NCBI GenBank assembly: GCA_025602905.1
Contig: JAHLKI010000003.1
Coordinates: forward strand, 1,054,001-1,118,000
Length of the DNA stretch: 64,000 nucleotides
Origin: Phlyctochytrium arcticum
Taxonomy: Eukaryota > Chytridiomycota > Chytridiomycetes > Chytridiales > Chytridiaceae
Reading direction: 5' to 3'
Numbering within the stretch: position 1 is the first letter of the stretch; each line of letters starts with the position of its first letter. The position numbers and the translations under genes are program-made. Below, piece by piece: positions 56,032-64,000 of the stretch. Below the pieces are notes generated by a model, which made no database searches, was not told where the DNA came from, and was given only the letters and a program-made list of their open reading frames with translations.

Positions 56032-56975
56032 TTGGAGCTGAGAACCGGGGGAGTACGATGGGACTATTTACAAGACGAACTGATGACTATCTGTTACACA
56101 CTAACGACAGATTCAACTAGTATAACAACCGGCGCTTTACAGATTAAAGGTGGTGTTTCAATAACAAAGGATGTTTTCCTTGGGGGGACACTGAATATTC
56201 CCAATACAGGTTTCTCTCAAATAACACTTGGGAATATGTATATTCGTTGTACCCCTCATCACACACACGGAGATCTTCATTTCTTTGATACAATCACAAA
56301 TCACCGCTACATTGGATGGTATGGAGCAACTCACTCGGTCCAATAGGGGGTGTGGGTATGGTACAGTCTCACGCTATGATAGATGCGGGATTCAACGCTG
56401 TGACACCAAGGTATATAAGAGGTAACAGTACCAATAACGTTCTTTGCATAAAGAATCAAAATGCTAATGGATATTCAGCGATCAATTCTTTAAACAACAC
56501 GGAATCCGTTTATTCTACAATTGGTATAGGTGGCACTGGTACCTCATCACCCTATAAAGACGGTTTGTACATTTATTCTCCAAGTGGTTTGTACCTCGAC
56601 GCGCCGGACGGAGGCAAGATCACAAGACCAGTTGCATCATATATCTGGAATGACGCTGGGACAGGTCAAACATCAGTAGCAAGTGGCTTCAGTAAATCAT
56701 ACGTTACTGCCCGAACCATACAAACATATTTCTGTGCTATCACTCTCCATTCTAATGCTGTAATAGGCAACACATTCTCTCTTTGAGTAGACGGCAATGT
56801 AGTCAAATCATCCTATTTTTTTTGGAACCAGACTGCTATCATTACAAAACTACATTTTGATTTTATCACTACTGGATTAAATCCGGGAAATCATACTTTT
56901 ACATTAACATGGATAGGTTCTAATATGACTTTTGACGGAAATTGTAGAATCGATGTCCAAATGCTGGAATATTAA
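56032..56975 (+). pseudogene. Virus-like tail/spike protein fragment, frameshifted
   Basis: Two frames join near 56340. The first has STSITTGALQIKGGVSITKD and VFLGGTLNI, a phrase common in tail-fibre and virion-surface proteins of large DNA viruses and phages (TTGALxVxGGxGIxxxxxxGG). The second has GNSTNNVLCIKNQNANGYSA, GGTGTSSPYKDGLYIYSPSG and, after a TGA at 56784, a beta-rich C-terminal domain through TGLNPGNHTFTLTW to DVQMLEY and a stop at 56973. It looks like the C-terminal half of a trimeric beta-structured surface protein. It lies just outside the MULE right end. I see no capsid, polymerase or ATPase gene. It is disrupted and cannot be expressed whole. Confidence 0.5.
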
Positions 56976-57436
56976 GCAATGTACTCAATATCAAAATGCT
57001 CAATATAAGTCTTTTTATCACACCCGAATGCTAGTTTGTGATTGCCCAGCATGAGATATCCACGTTTTAAGAAAGACCTGGGGGGTCTTCCTGTTTTTTC
57101 AATTGAGGTCATGACACGAGTGACAGTGGCATAGTCATCAGAGACAGCTCTGTGACGGCTGAACTGGAAACCCCGCTGGTTCGCCCGCTCGGTTCTTGGC
57201 CCATAGGACCGACGCGGCGGATCAGATCCCGGCTGCCAAACTCTGACAAAAAGTTGAAGTTCAAACTGACCGTTTTAAACTCAACCTTACCCATTCGCAC
57301 ATTCCCAAACATACACATACACACATACTACTACCAAATAAATACACGTCGTCTCCACACCACAGCCGGTTCTATTACAGGTTTGGACGACTTATATAAA
57401 CCCCCTCCACAAGCTCACCTTCTCTCCCTTCAAAGA
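56976..57436. other. 5' flank of Crypton C
   Basis: No gene seen. An AC-rich stretch at 57295-57365 and tatataaacccc at 57393-57404 precede the ATG at 57437; the latter is a reasonable TATA box about 40 bp upstream, but too close for a long leader. Confidence 0.4.
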
Positions 57437-59174
57437 ATGGCGGAGTTGGAAGAGAACGACGATTTGGACCAGAACCACGATATGGATCTAGACAATAGTG
57501 AAGAGAACCAGGGTGGTGGCGGACAGGACGAAGAAGGGAACGAGACCGACCCAGAGGAGACGCCTGCCCTACCGAACCGACCTCCTCAACCACCAGCCGG
57601 GGCATCTGAGGCAGAGCGGCGTGCTTGGGAGCAGCGCTACCTATTGGGTGCTCTCGAGGACCAAACAGTGGAAACGCAGCAGTTCCGAAGAAAGGGCACC
57701 AAGCAGGTCTACGACAACAAACAGAAAGCCTTCATCAAATGGTGCACTAAGGACATGAAGTTTTCGGACGGTGATACGGTCACAGTGGCAAAAATGACAA
57801 CATACCACCGGGATGTCCTTGTGCCAATGGGTGAGAAGCGCAAAGGTGGGATTCCTTACTCTCATGAAACAATCGGGAACCACATCAAGGCCATCACCAA
57901 TCTTTATTGTAAACAAAAAAATACAGGCAAAAACAAGTAAGCAGGAGGATGATGTTACCCTCGCATGTCCCATGTCAGATCACTTTCCTCACATACTTTA
58001 CCACCATTTTCCTAGCCATCCGCATCCCCGAAAGTCCTGTACCACTATGAGGAACCTTCTTGCAAATGTCAAAAAGAAGAGGAAGGCGACCAGATGCAAG
58101 AAATTGGTCGATCGCGCAATCAATTCCCTCATTGATACGTATGATGAGAAGGACAAAATCAATCTTGCGCATTTTTTTTTTGGTCAATGGCGCCCGTTAT
58201 CCAGGCCTGGGATGGCGAAACAGAAGCGCAATGCTCTGGCAACATAGTACAGTCAGCAGGTCTGAAAACCATTTAAATCTTCAGTTCGCTGACTTCTGGG
58301 TTTGCCTTCAACCTGGTGAAGGACCGACCGAGTGTTGGGTCTTAGGCACGACCTGTGACGAGTCAAAGACCAACCACGGGGAGCGCCATGAGTATAAAGC
58401 TGTAATGCGGCACAAGGATGTGCGACAATGTGCATTCGGAGGAGTGAGCTTGAACCTATTTTACCTCTGGCACATCGAAAAAGCAGACCCGCCCAACACC
58501 ACCCAAAGAGCTGAATGGTACGGTATGTATTACTAGCGGGCCCGCACCACAAAGTTTGATGAGCATGGAAATGGTATGTGTTGCGCGTAATGTACATGCC
58601 AAAGGCTATGATGACCAACCAACATTCCCTGCTTAGAAAAACCAGTCAATCCGCAGAATTGGGCCGATGCCGTAAAGTATGATTATGACCCGAGGATGAT
58701 TGTAATTTTGCTTTCTCATGGCCACCCACTGTCGTTTACAGAGCTGGGATCACAGCATGCAACATCCCTTCCACCAAAATCACACATTTATTTAGGCATG
58801 CCAGCGCCAAAGAAGTCGAGCGTGGAGGAGGAGACTCCGACCAATTGAGCAGACTTGCGGGATGGCAGTTCAACGCCAAAAATACCTGCTACACCACTGA
58901 CTTACCCATGAACACCATACAAATTCTGGGAGGGCGGAAGAAACGCAAGGGATACACAGAACAAAGTCCACTCATGACACTGATTCAGCTTGTGGAGGGC
59001 GGAAGCTACTGGTTGCCGCGGGCAGCCATCGATCCCCCGGCAGAGCTGGTCGCCAAGATTTTCCCATTCGTCGAAGCGCAGCTGGAAAAAATTCGCGTTA
59101 GAGTTCGTGCTGGCGGTGACCGAGAGGTTGCATCTGTCCATTTCCTTGAAGCGTTACAGGTCTGTGTTATGTAA
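57437..59174 (+). pseudogene. Crypton C tyrosine recombinase
   Basis: ATG at 57437: acidic N-terminus (MAELEENDDLDQNHDMDLDN), Pro-rich linker, then the SAM-like domain VYDNKQKAFIKWCTKDMKF. Introns: 57937-58015 (79 bp) and 58523-58636 (114 bp). After SLIDTYDEKDKINLAH the frame changes at a run of ten T (58171-58180), giving HLNLQFADFWVCLQPGEGPT, HEYKAVMRHKDVRQCAFGG, FYLWHIEKADPPN. Exon 3 needs one more frame change near 58800 before HLFRHASAKEVERG (HxxR), LAGWQFNAKNTCYTTDLP (Trp, nucleophile Tyr), SYWLPRAAIDPPAELVAKIF and FVEAQLEKI. It ends near 59174, at the junction with a MULE. It is closest to Cryptons B and D. The GCR1_C region is absent, cut by the junction. Confidence 0.8.
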
Positions 59175-59239
59175 AGGTCACGTATTGGTCTCGCCTGCTT
59201 GTTACATACAATTTTCATGCACGGGTAGACTGAAAAGAA

Positions 59240-60800
59240 CCCAAGCTGAGACGTCCCGAGGCATTTCTTGAACGTGGCATGGGCACTTTCTACTTTTGAT
59301 GATGAGATCTGGCTGAAATGTTCAACATTGACGAGCCATGCCGCGCAAAACTTTTCCTTGTACGGACTGAACCACGCGTTTTCGATGTATTCAGCGCAGA
59401 GTCTCGGAATATGTTGCTTCATCTCAACCCATGTGTCTTCGAACTTTTGCTGGTGATTAATTCCTAACACCCATACAGACCTTTTTTTCAAAAATATGGC
59501 AGATGTCCATTGGTTGCGGCCTTCCACCTCTAAGATGGGGAAGTCCCTTTGATGGCGCGCCTTAATATTGCTTTGGACGTGCCATAACAAAGCTGGTGCC
59601 ACGCTTGAGGAAACACATTCTGAACTGCATTCATAAGTGCCTGATCGGTGTCTCTCAGAACAACGCCAGGATCAACGATGACTCCGTGTTCAAGAAAGGT
59701 CTCCAGAATCCAGGTCAGATCCATTTCAGTAGCGCTTTACAAGAAGCAGTACCCAATCGTGTATGTAACATTTGTGCTCGTGGAGCTGATCACATGCAGC
59801 ATTCCCGCCCCATACTTGTTGGTATGGTACGTCTCGTCCAACCGAATGACGGCGGTCCGACCTTCTTCCCCAACAAGCTTGGGTACGGAGCTCGGGACAA
59901 CAATATGATGTGTGATACGGCCGTCAGTCTTGTTCGGTACATTGCCCTGTCCTTTTCCAACTCTCGAACAAGAGCTTCCATTTCTGGAAGACCGTCTTGC
60001 TGGATTCTACTTAAAGCTTGCCATCTGTTCATTATATCTTTCGCAGTTGGAAGGCACGCGCCCTTGTATCGAATCTCAAGATTTTCAAGTACGGATGAGG
60101 TACTGGTGCGCGCCCTTAAAAGATCCGCCACATACAGTTTCTGGTATGTGGTACCGTGTTGGGCATGGGGAAAGCATCGGAGATTGTCTGCTGGTGGATG
60201 GTTGTGGTCGCCGTAGACGTCAACCTGATACCCTTGGTTGGAATATTTGGCAATGGTGCCCCCCAGAAACAACCCCTTAAGTCTGCTCCTGTGTCTCTGG
60301 CGGTTAGATTCTTTTTGGTTGTTTGACCTGCGTTCCGCAAAGAACAGTCCAATTCTTGAGATAAGGGAGTCCGGTTCTCTCACTGACTTGATCTTCTGTC
60401 TTGTCCTTTTGTGGATCTTTGGGACGAATCCATGCTGCTTACATGCGTTGAAGAAAGTCGCATATGCCTTAGTGCCTGTCTGGAAATATTGACCGTCAAA
60501 GTGACCTCTCATGTTCTGAGCAAATCCATCAGCAATCGACGCAGCAACAGAAGAGGTGTCATCTCCAACACCTGGCACCGCTTCTTCATGTTCCTTTAGC
60601 TCCAGAATCAAGTGGAGATCTGGATGCATTTTGTGAAAGGCTTGAATGTCTTCTTCCAAACCTTTGGTTTTTTAAGTCCAGGTCGATCTCGTTGCCAATA
60701 GTGCGCTCTTTGCCCTCATGAGAGCTCTCACTCTCCGACCATCCTGAATGTTCTTCGGGCTCCACAAATTCCGAGACAGGACTACTCCTGATGCTGCAGC
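59240..60800 (-). pseudogene. Second MULE transposase, 3' truncated
   Basis: From 60800 down: an acidic stretch, a frame change, then EEDIQAFHKMHPDLHLILEL, a FAR1-like region TKAYATFFNACKQHGFVPK, GYQVDVYGDHNHPPADN and ATDIM-like ACLPTAKDIMNRWQALSRI. The first-Asp segment is eroded near 59790. Then TEMDLTWILETFLEHGVIV, VLRDTDQALMNAVQNVFP (second Asp), HQLCYG in place of LCxWH, and, after a shift near 59590, AEYIENAWFSPYKEKFCAAW and KVESAHATFKKCLGTS (the Glu/SAHA motif). The frame then runs antisense into Crypton C, so the C-terminus is lost near 59240. It differs from the 52.6-kb MULE in sequence. Confidence 0.75.
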
Positions 60801-61260
60801 TCAGATCTTCACCAACATCAACCTTAGGGGAAACATTTTGACGGCATTTGACGGGCCTGATAAATTGGGGCGGCTTTGCGCAACTTGCTGTTCTCTCATT
60901 CTTGAGGCTAAAAGATCATATGTTACTACCACTACGTTAATGCTTGAACTCGAAATGGATTTGTTTATACCTTGACAAAAAATGTGGGATTTGAACAGGG
61001 ACAGCTCTCGGACAACGCGTCTCAATTCGTGAGCAACGCGAAGCTGGACGCCGGGGACGCGTCGTTCTGTCGGACATTACTCACCAAAGGTCGTTGCACA
61101 GCCGCGGGTATTAAGAAATCGGTCATATTTGCTTTAACACCAAGAATTATCTCAGATGGCAAAATTACTCTCAAAAAGGCAAGATTACCACCCCAACCGA
61201 GCTTGGAGTTTCGCTTGGTGCTAGGTAGTCTTTTGCTTGGTGTTGCTTAGCCTGTCCCGT
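60801..61260. other. 5' flank of second MULE; nothing else seen
   Basis: The antisense frame 60801-61025 might hold a first MULE exon (MREQQVAQSRPNLSGPSNAV), unsupported. No other gene. Confidence 0.3.
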
Positions 61261-61440
61261 GGAATGAAGCGACATGGTGTATAAAATTAAGCATATATTG
61301 TAAAACCAAAGGAGGGCCACAACCCAGGCCGCCCCATGAATAAAGTTAATGCCAAAAAACAAGAAACCGCCAAAGAAGGTAACTTAAAAACGGCTGGCCG
61401 GTTAAGGTGGATGAAGAACAATACAGTACCATGCTTGAAC
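61261..61440 (+). repeat. Direct repeat, left copy (about 175 bp)
   Basis: Matches 62575-62743 in direct orientation: ggaatgaagcg..., ggagggccac, ccatgaataa, ccaaaaaacaagaaa, aacttaaaaacggc, atgaagaa, cttgaac in the same order. The head of the repeat also occurs alone at 2785. Confidence 0.8.
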
Positions 61441-61710
61441 ATCCCAAGCAAGCAAACATTTACAAACATGAGCTAACCGGAGAGATCAGAAACGGCAGAA
61501 TGCGGCAAAGTACTGGCCGGACGCGGGGAAAGGGAAGAGGGACCGTAGGATGAATGGAAATGTGCAAACTCCGGCGTCAGCAGCATGAAAGTTATGAGCG
61601 GCAGGAAAGACAAGCCGTGGGAATGGAAAATTACCGGGAAGGACTGAAGTTGGAGGAGACATGCTCAGCAACATAGAAGAGATCTTTTGTACCCGGGGTA
61701 AAAACTGTCG

Positions 61711-61718
61711 TATAAAAG
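61711..61718 (+). promoter_or_regulatory. TATA box of small gene
   Basis: tataaaag, 84 bp upstream of the ATG at 61795; a start site about 30 bp downstream would leave a CA-rich leader of about 50 bases. Confidence 0.55.
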
Positions 61719-61794
61719 AACGGGCCCCGGCAACCCCCTACCAAGAGCAGTCGTCGAACAACCACCACACGTCACTCACCAAAAACACACCGAC

Positions 61795-62127
61795 ATGGTC
61801 GCCATCACCTCCATTGTGAAAGTCCTCAGCGTCATAAACCCAGGGAACTTGTATAGTGCGGAGCTTGCCATTCCCACCTGCAAAAACACCATGATGACCA
61901 TTGGGCGCATCGACATCCCCGAAGAGGAGCAAGAATACTTTTCCCTCGGCACCGTGTCAGACGGCAAGAAGGACAAAGTCAAGTTGTACCAGAACACATA
62001 CAACGCGCATTTTGTGAGGATCCGGAAATTCAAGGGAGAGGAGGCAGCGGATGTGAATGTGAACATCCAAAAATATTCGAGCGTTGTATATACAGTAGTT
62101 GTAAATATCGTAAAGACTAGTTTATAA
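61795..62127 (+). CDS. Hypothetical 110-aa protein
   Basis: ATG at 61795 in the context accgacATGG after a CA-rich leader (accaccacacgtcactcacc) and a TATA box, so it looks like a real transcription unit. The protein (MVAITSIVKVLSVINPGNLY) has beta-strand-like phrases, an acidic IDIPEEEQEYFSLG, a basic SDGKKDKVKLYQ and a hydrophobic end SSVVYTVVVNIVKTSL. No Cys and no predicted signal peptide. The first 90 residues look like a small compact beta domain; the last 20 may be read through from a lost ending. I do not recognise it. It is flanked by direct repeats at 61261-61440 and 62575-62743, so it may be cargo of a small repeat-bounded element. It has no internal lesion, unusual for this window. 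Confidence 0.5.
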   Translation: MVAITSIVKVLSVINPGNLYSAELAIPTCKNTMMTIGRIDIPEEEQEYFSLGTVSDGKKDKVKLYQNTYNAHFVRIRKFKGEEAADVNVNIQKYSSVVYTVVVNIVKTSL

Positions 62128-62574
62128 ATCCTATGGCGAAATTTGTTTTTAAATGCAAGAGTGCAGAAAGTAAAACAGAGCGGAGTTGAAGGGGAACAGA
62201 TTATGTAATAGCAACCAAGAGGTAAGGGAGGCCGAAGTTGCATAGAGATCCGCAAAGCCAGCGAGAAGGAATATGCCAACATTCACGTGAATGCCCAGGG
62301 AGTGGTTTGGTAAATACTGTAGAGCATTTATCCCAAACTGTTTGAGCACGGTGAAAGTTTGTAAATAACCTCAATCAAATGAGAATTGTTTAGTTGTAAA
62401 TGACGTAAAGAGTAGCCAAAAGTCAAACACTCCACCAACATGATTGAATTGGTACTATACAAGTCTATTAATGACAGGTATGCCGGGGGAGCTGCTATGG
62501 CCAAGGAGCAGAAGGAAAGCAGCTGCAGCCGCGATACAGGTAAGTCAAAATCGATTAACCTAGAGTACATGTGT
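62128..62574. other. 3' flank of small gene
   Basis: AT-rich, no gene. A second stretch at 62215-62290 contains read-outs similar to the small gene (aagccagcgagaag, aacattcacgtgaatg), maybe a decayed duplicate of its end, with gtaaatac/gtaaataacct following in both places. Confidence 0.35.
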
Positions 62575-62743
62575 GGAATGAAGCGGCAGGGTGTGTAAAG
62601 TGAAGCTCATTGAGAAAAAAAATGGAGGGCCACAGGCAGGTCCAGGCCCCCCAATGAATAAGTTAACTCCAAAAAACAAGAAAGCCAAAGAAGTTAACTT
62701 AAAAACGGCCAGCCGGTGGTGGTAAATGAAGAATACTTGAACC
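62575..62743 (+). repeat. Direct repeat, right copy
   Basis: See 61261-61440. Copies are about 75-80% identical by eye, with several small indels. Neither shows clear TG...CA ends. Confidence 0.8.
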
Positions 62744-63779
62744 TTAGCCAGTCATTTCGCTCCAAGCCGTTCGACAGATTAAGCAACAGCTGTTGATGCA
62801 GGTACTGCGCAATCCGACCTCCGTAATGCATATAATGCATCTGCTGTGCAACCCACTGCCTCTGACCTTTTTTCCCAGACACCTGCATGGGAGGCAGCAA
62901 CTCCTTTCACTACCAACATGATCATCGCCAATGTCCTGAACGAGCAACGCATATCTTCCTCTGCTAGCGCCGCAACCGACCAATCAGGCAATACAGCTCC
63001 CCAACCAAGAAAACGCCTCCGACAGGAGAGCCCCGCATGATCCGAAGACGAACGCATTGCAGAGGAGCAACCGGAACGAGCTGCTGCAAATAGCGCCCAA
63101 TGACATCCATTTCCGTTCCCTAGTCACATGAAAGTTAATCCCAAGATGACGAGTGCGGCATGGGCTCTGCTGGAGCAGCTGCCCGCTCTCGAAGGCAATA
63201 TGTACGGGAGCCAGGCAGACTTTGTCAAGTGGATGCGAATATTGGTTAAATACTGTGATGAGGCCAAGCTGCCGCTTCTATTCAATGACTCCTGGATCGA
63301 ACCTATTAACCCGGCCTTCAGTTCTCTTGAGAATACTCACCTATCAGCGTGCAAGTCTATATACTGTAGTATAGTAGCAATGTCCGAAAAAGATGACAGG
63401 ACCCGTTCGGACACCCGCCAAAGTTGTAGGCCAAGTGAAAAACTCTGCCTCTTGCCTTCATCTTTTGAGTTCTCTGTTTGCATTCTCTCCAAGACACCAT
63501 AGAAATAAATATCTTATTGTGGACGTACTCTGACCGGCACCAACACTACGTAAGTGTTGAGGTTACTACCGCCGTTTGCAATTGCTGACAGTTCTGCATC
63601 TTAGATCAACTCTCGCGATGTTCACTATGTCTTCGATCATGGGAGCCATTGAAGAACATGCGCGTGCGCTTATAGCACAACACGGAAATGCCGCCGCTGC
63701 TATTGATGCTCAGGTCCAGCAGCAACAGCAAGGTTCTGCTACCGACCACACATTCTGAATCTGGAGTACGGTGCTATCT
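62744..63779 (+). other. Possible 5' exons of Crypton D; weak reading frames
   Basis: Frames at 62846-63040 (PFTTNMIIANVLNEQRISSS, basic QPRKRLRQE) and 63128-63502 (AWALLEQLPALEGNMYGSQA, DFVKWMRILVKYCDEAKLPL) are coding-like. 63615-63758 has MSSIMGAIEEHARALIAQHG and a Gln run. Order and strand fit a gene leading into the Crypton D fragment at 63780, but I cannot set exon borders. A GCR1_C- or SAM-like assignment is not justified. Confidence 0.3.
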
Positions 63780-64000
63780 GGTCACAGGAACTTGATCCCC
63801 AGCCAGAGGGGCCAACACCAGGTCACTTGATTGGGCTTACCTCACGCAAATCGAATACAAACGTCCATGGGAGGGTCGAGATCAGTGGAGCAATGCGTCA
63901 CAAAAATGTTTAGTTGGATGTTCTAAACGCTGTCGGTTTCTTTTTCATCTGGATATTTGAAGTGAACAAAGAAACTCCTCCCAACATGGTCACTGAATCT
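63780..64000 (+). pseudogene. Crypton D catalytic fragment, continues past window
   Basis: One frame gives LDPQPEGPTPGHLIGLTSRK, NVHGRVEISGAMRHKNV, a TAG at 63911 where Arg/Cys follows in relatives, then LDVLNAVGFFFIWIFEVNKE and TPPNMV. This lines up with EGPTPCYILGI...GRIEIHGVMRHKEV of Crypton B and EGPTECWVLGT...HEYKAVMRHKDV of Crypton C, including the PPN that follows. The HxxR and Tyr motifs would lie beyond 64000. Confidence 0.65.

Noticed and set aside
1..64000. tRNA and rRNA genes
   Set aside because: No cloverleaf or conserved rRNA core noticed by eye; a covariance search would be needed to exclude small ones.

Overview
This window is a graveyard of mobile elements from a eukaryotic genome, most likely a fungus. 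The reasons are the short spliceosomal introns inside the reading frames (52 to 116 bp, GTAAG/GTATGT donors), tyrosine recombinases of the fungal Crypton type (one with a C-terminal GCR1_C-like DNA-binding region), a DUF6729-type exonuclease gene, PIF1-like and MULE sequences typical of fungi, and Zn-cluster-like cysteine motifs. Oomycetes also carry Cryptons and the pogo-like family seen at 16-17 kb, so they are not fully excluded. I see no housekeeping gene, tRNA, rRNA or CRISPR array. Nearly every long reading frame belongs to a transposon or virus-like sequence, and most are broken by a few frameshifts or stop codons.

Layout, left to right. 0-3.3 kb: a DNA element with terminal inverted repeats of at least 280 bp and two unrecognised genes. 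3.9-4.7 kb: N-terminal half of a MULE transposase. 5.8-12.9 kb: a PIF/Harbinger element (DDE transposase on +, Myb-like partner on -) split by a complete Copia retrotransposon (7094-12563, 215-bp LTRs, target duplication GGTTG). 12.9-16.3 kb: a decayed DUF6729 + 3'-5' exonuclease gene. 16.2-17.3 kb: a pogo-like transposase. 17.4-18.6 kb: a gypsy Pol fragment. 19.3-22.3 kb: copy A of an unusual two-exon family. 23.1-23.9 kb: MULE fragment.

24.8-40.3 kb is a three-layer nest. A Crypton with a GCR1_C-like C-terminus is split by a gypsy chromovirus (26502-39556, target duplication TGGAC), and that is split in its integrase by a 6.58-kb element (31501-38077, target duplication CACTACC). Removing each insert with one duplication copy rejoins the host reading frame in phase. 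The innermost element carries one seven-exon gene for a zinc-binding, DDE-like protein related to the DUF6729 gene at 13-16 kb but without the exonuclease. It is the best candidate for an undescribed system.

41.3-44.5 kb holds a second Crypton (-) and another tyrosine recombinase (+). 45.2-46.8 kb is a PIF1-like helicase. 47.1-47.8 kb is a Copia 3' end. 47.8-48.2 and 56.0-57.0 kb are virus-like fibre/tail protein remnants. 49.0-51.9 kb is copy B of the two-exon family. 52.6-55.9 kb is a full MULE with 64-bp terminal repeats and a five-exon gene. 57.4-59.2 kb is a third Crypton, 59.2-60.8 kb a second MULE transposase, 61.3-62.7 kb a small gene between direct repeats, and 63.8-64 kb the start of a fourth Crypton. 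The elements compete rather than cooperate: they insert into one another, and recurrent C-to-T type stop codons suggest mutational silencing.
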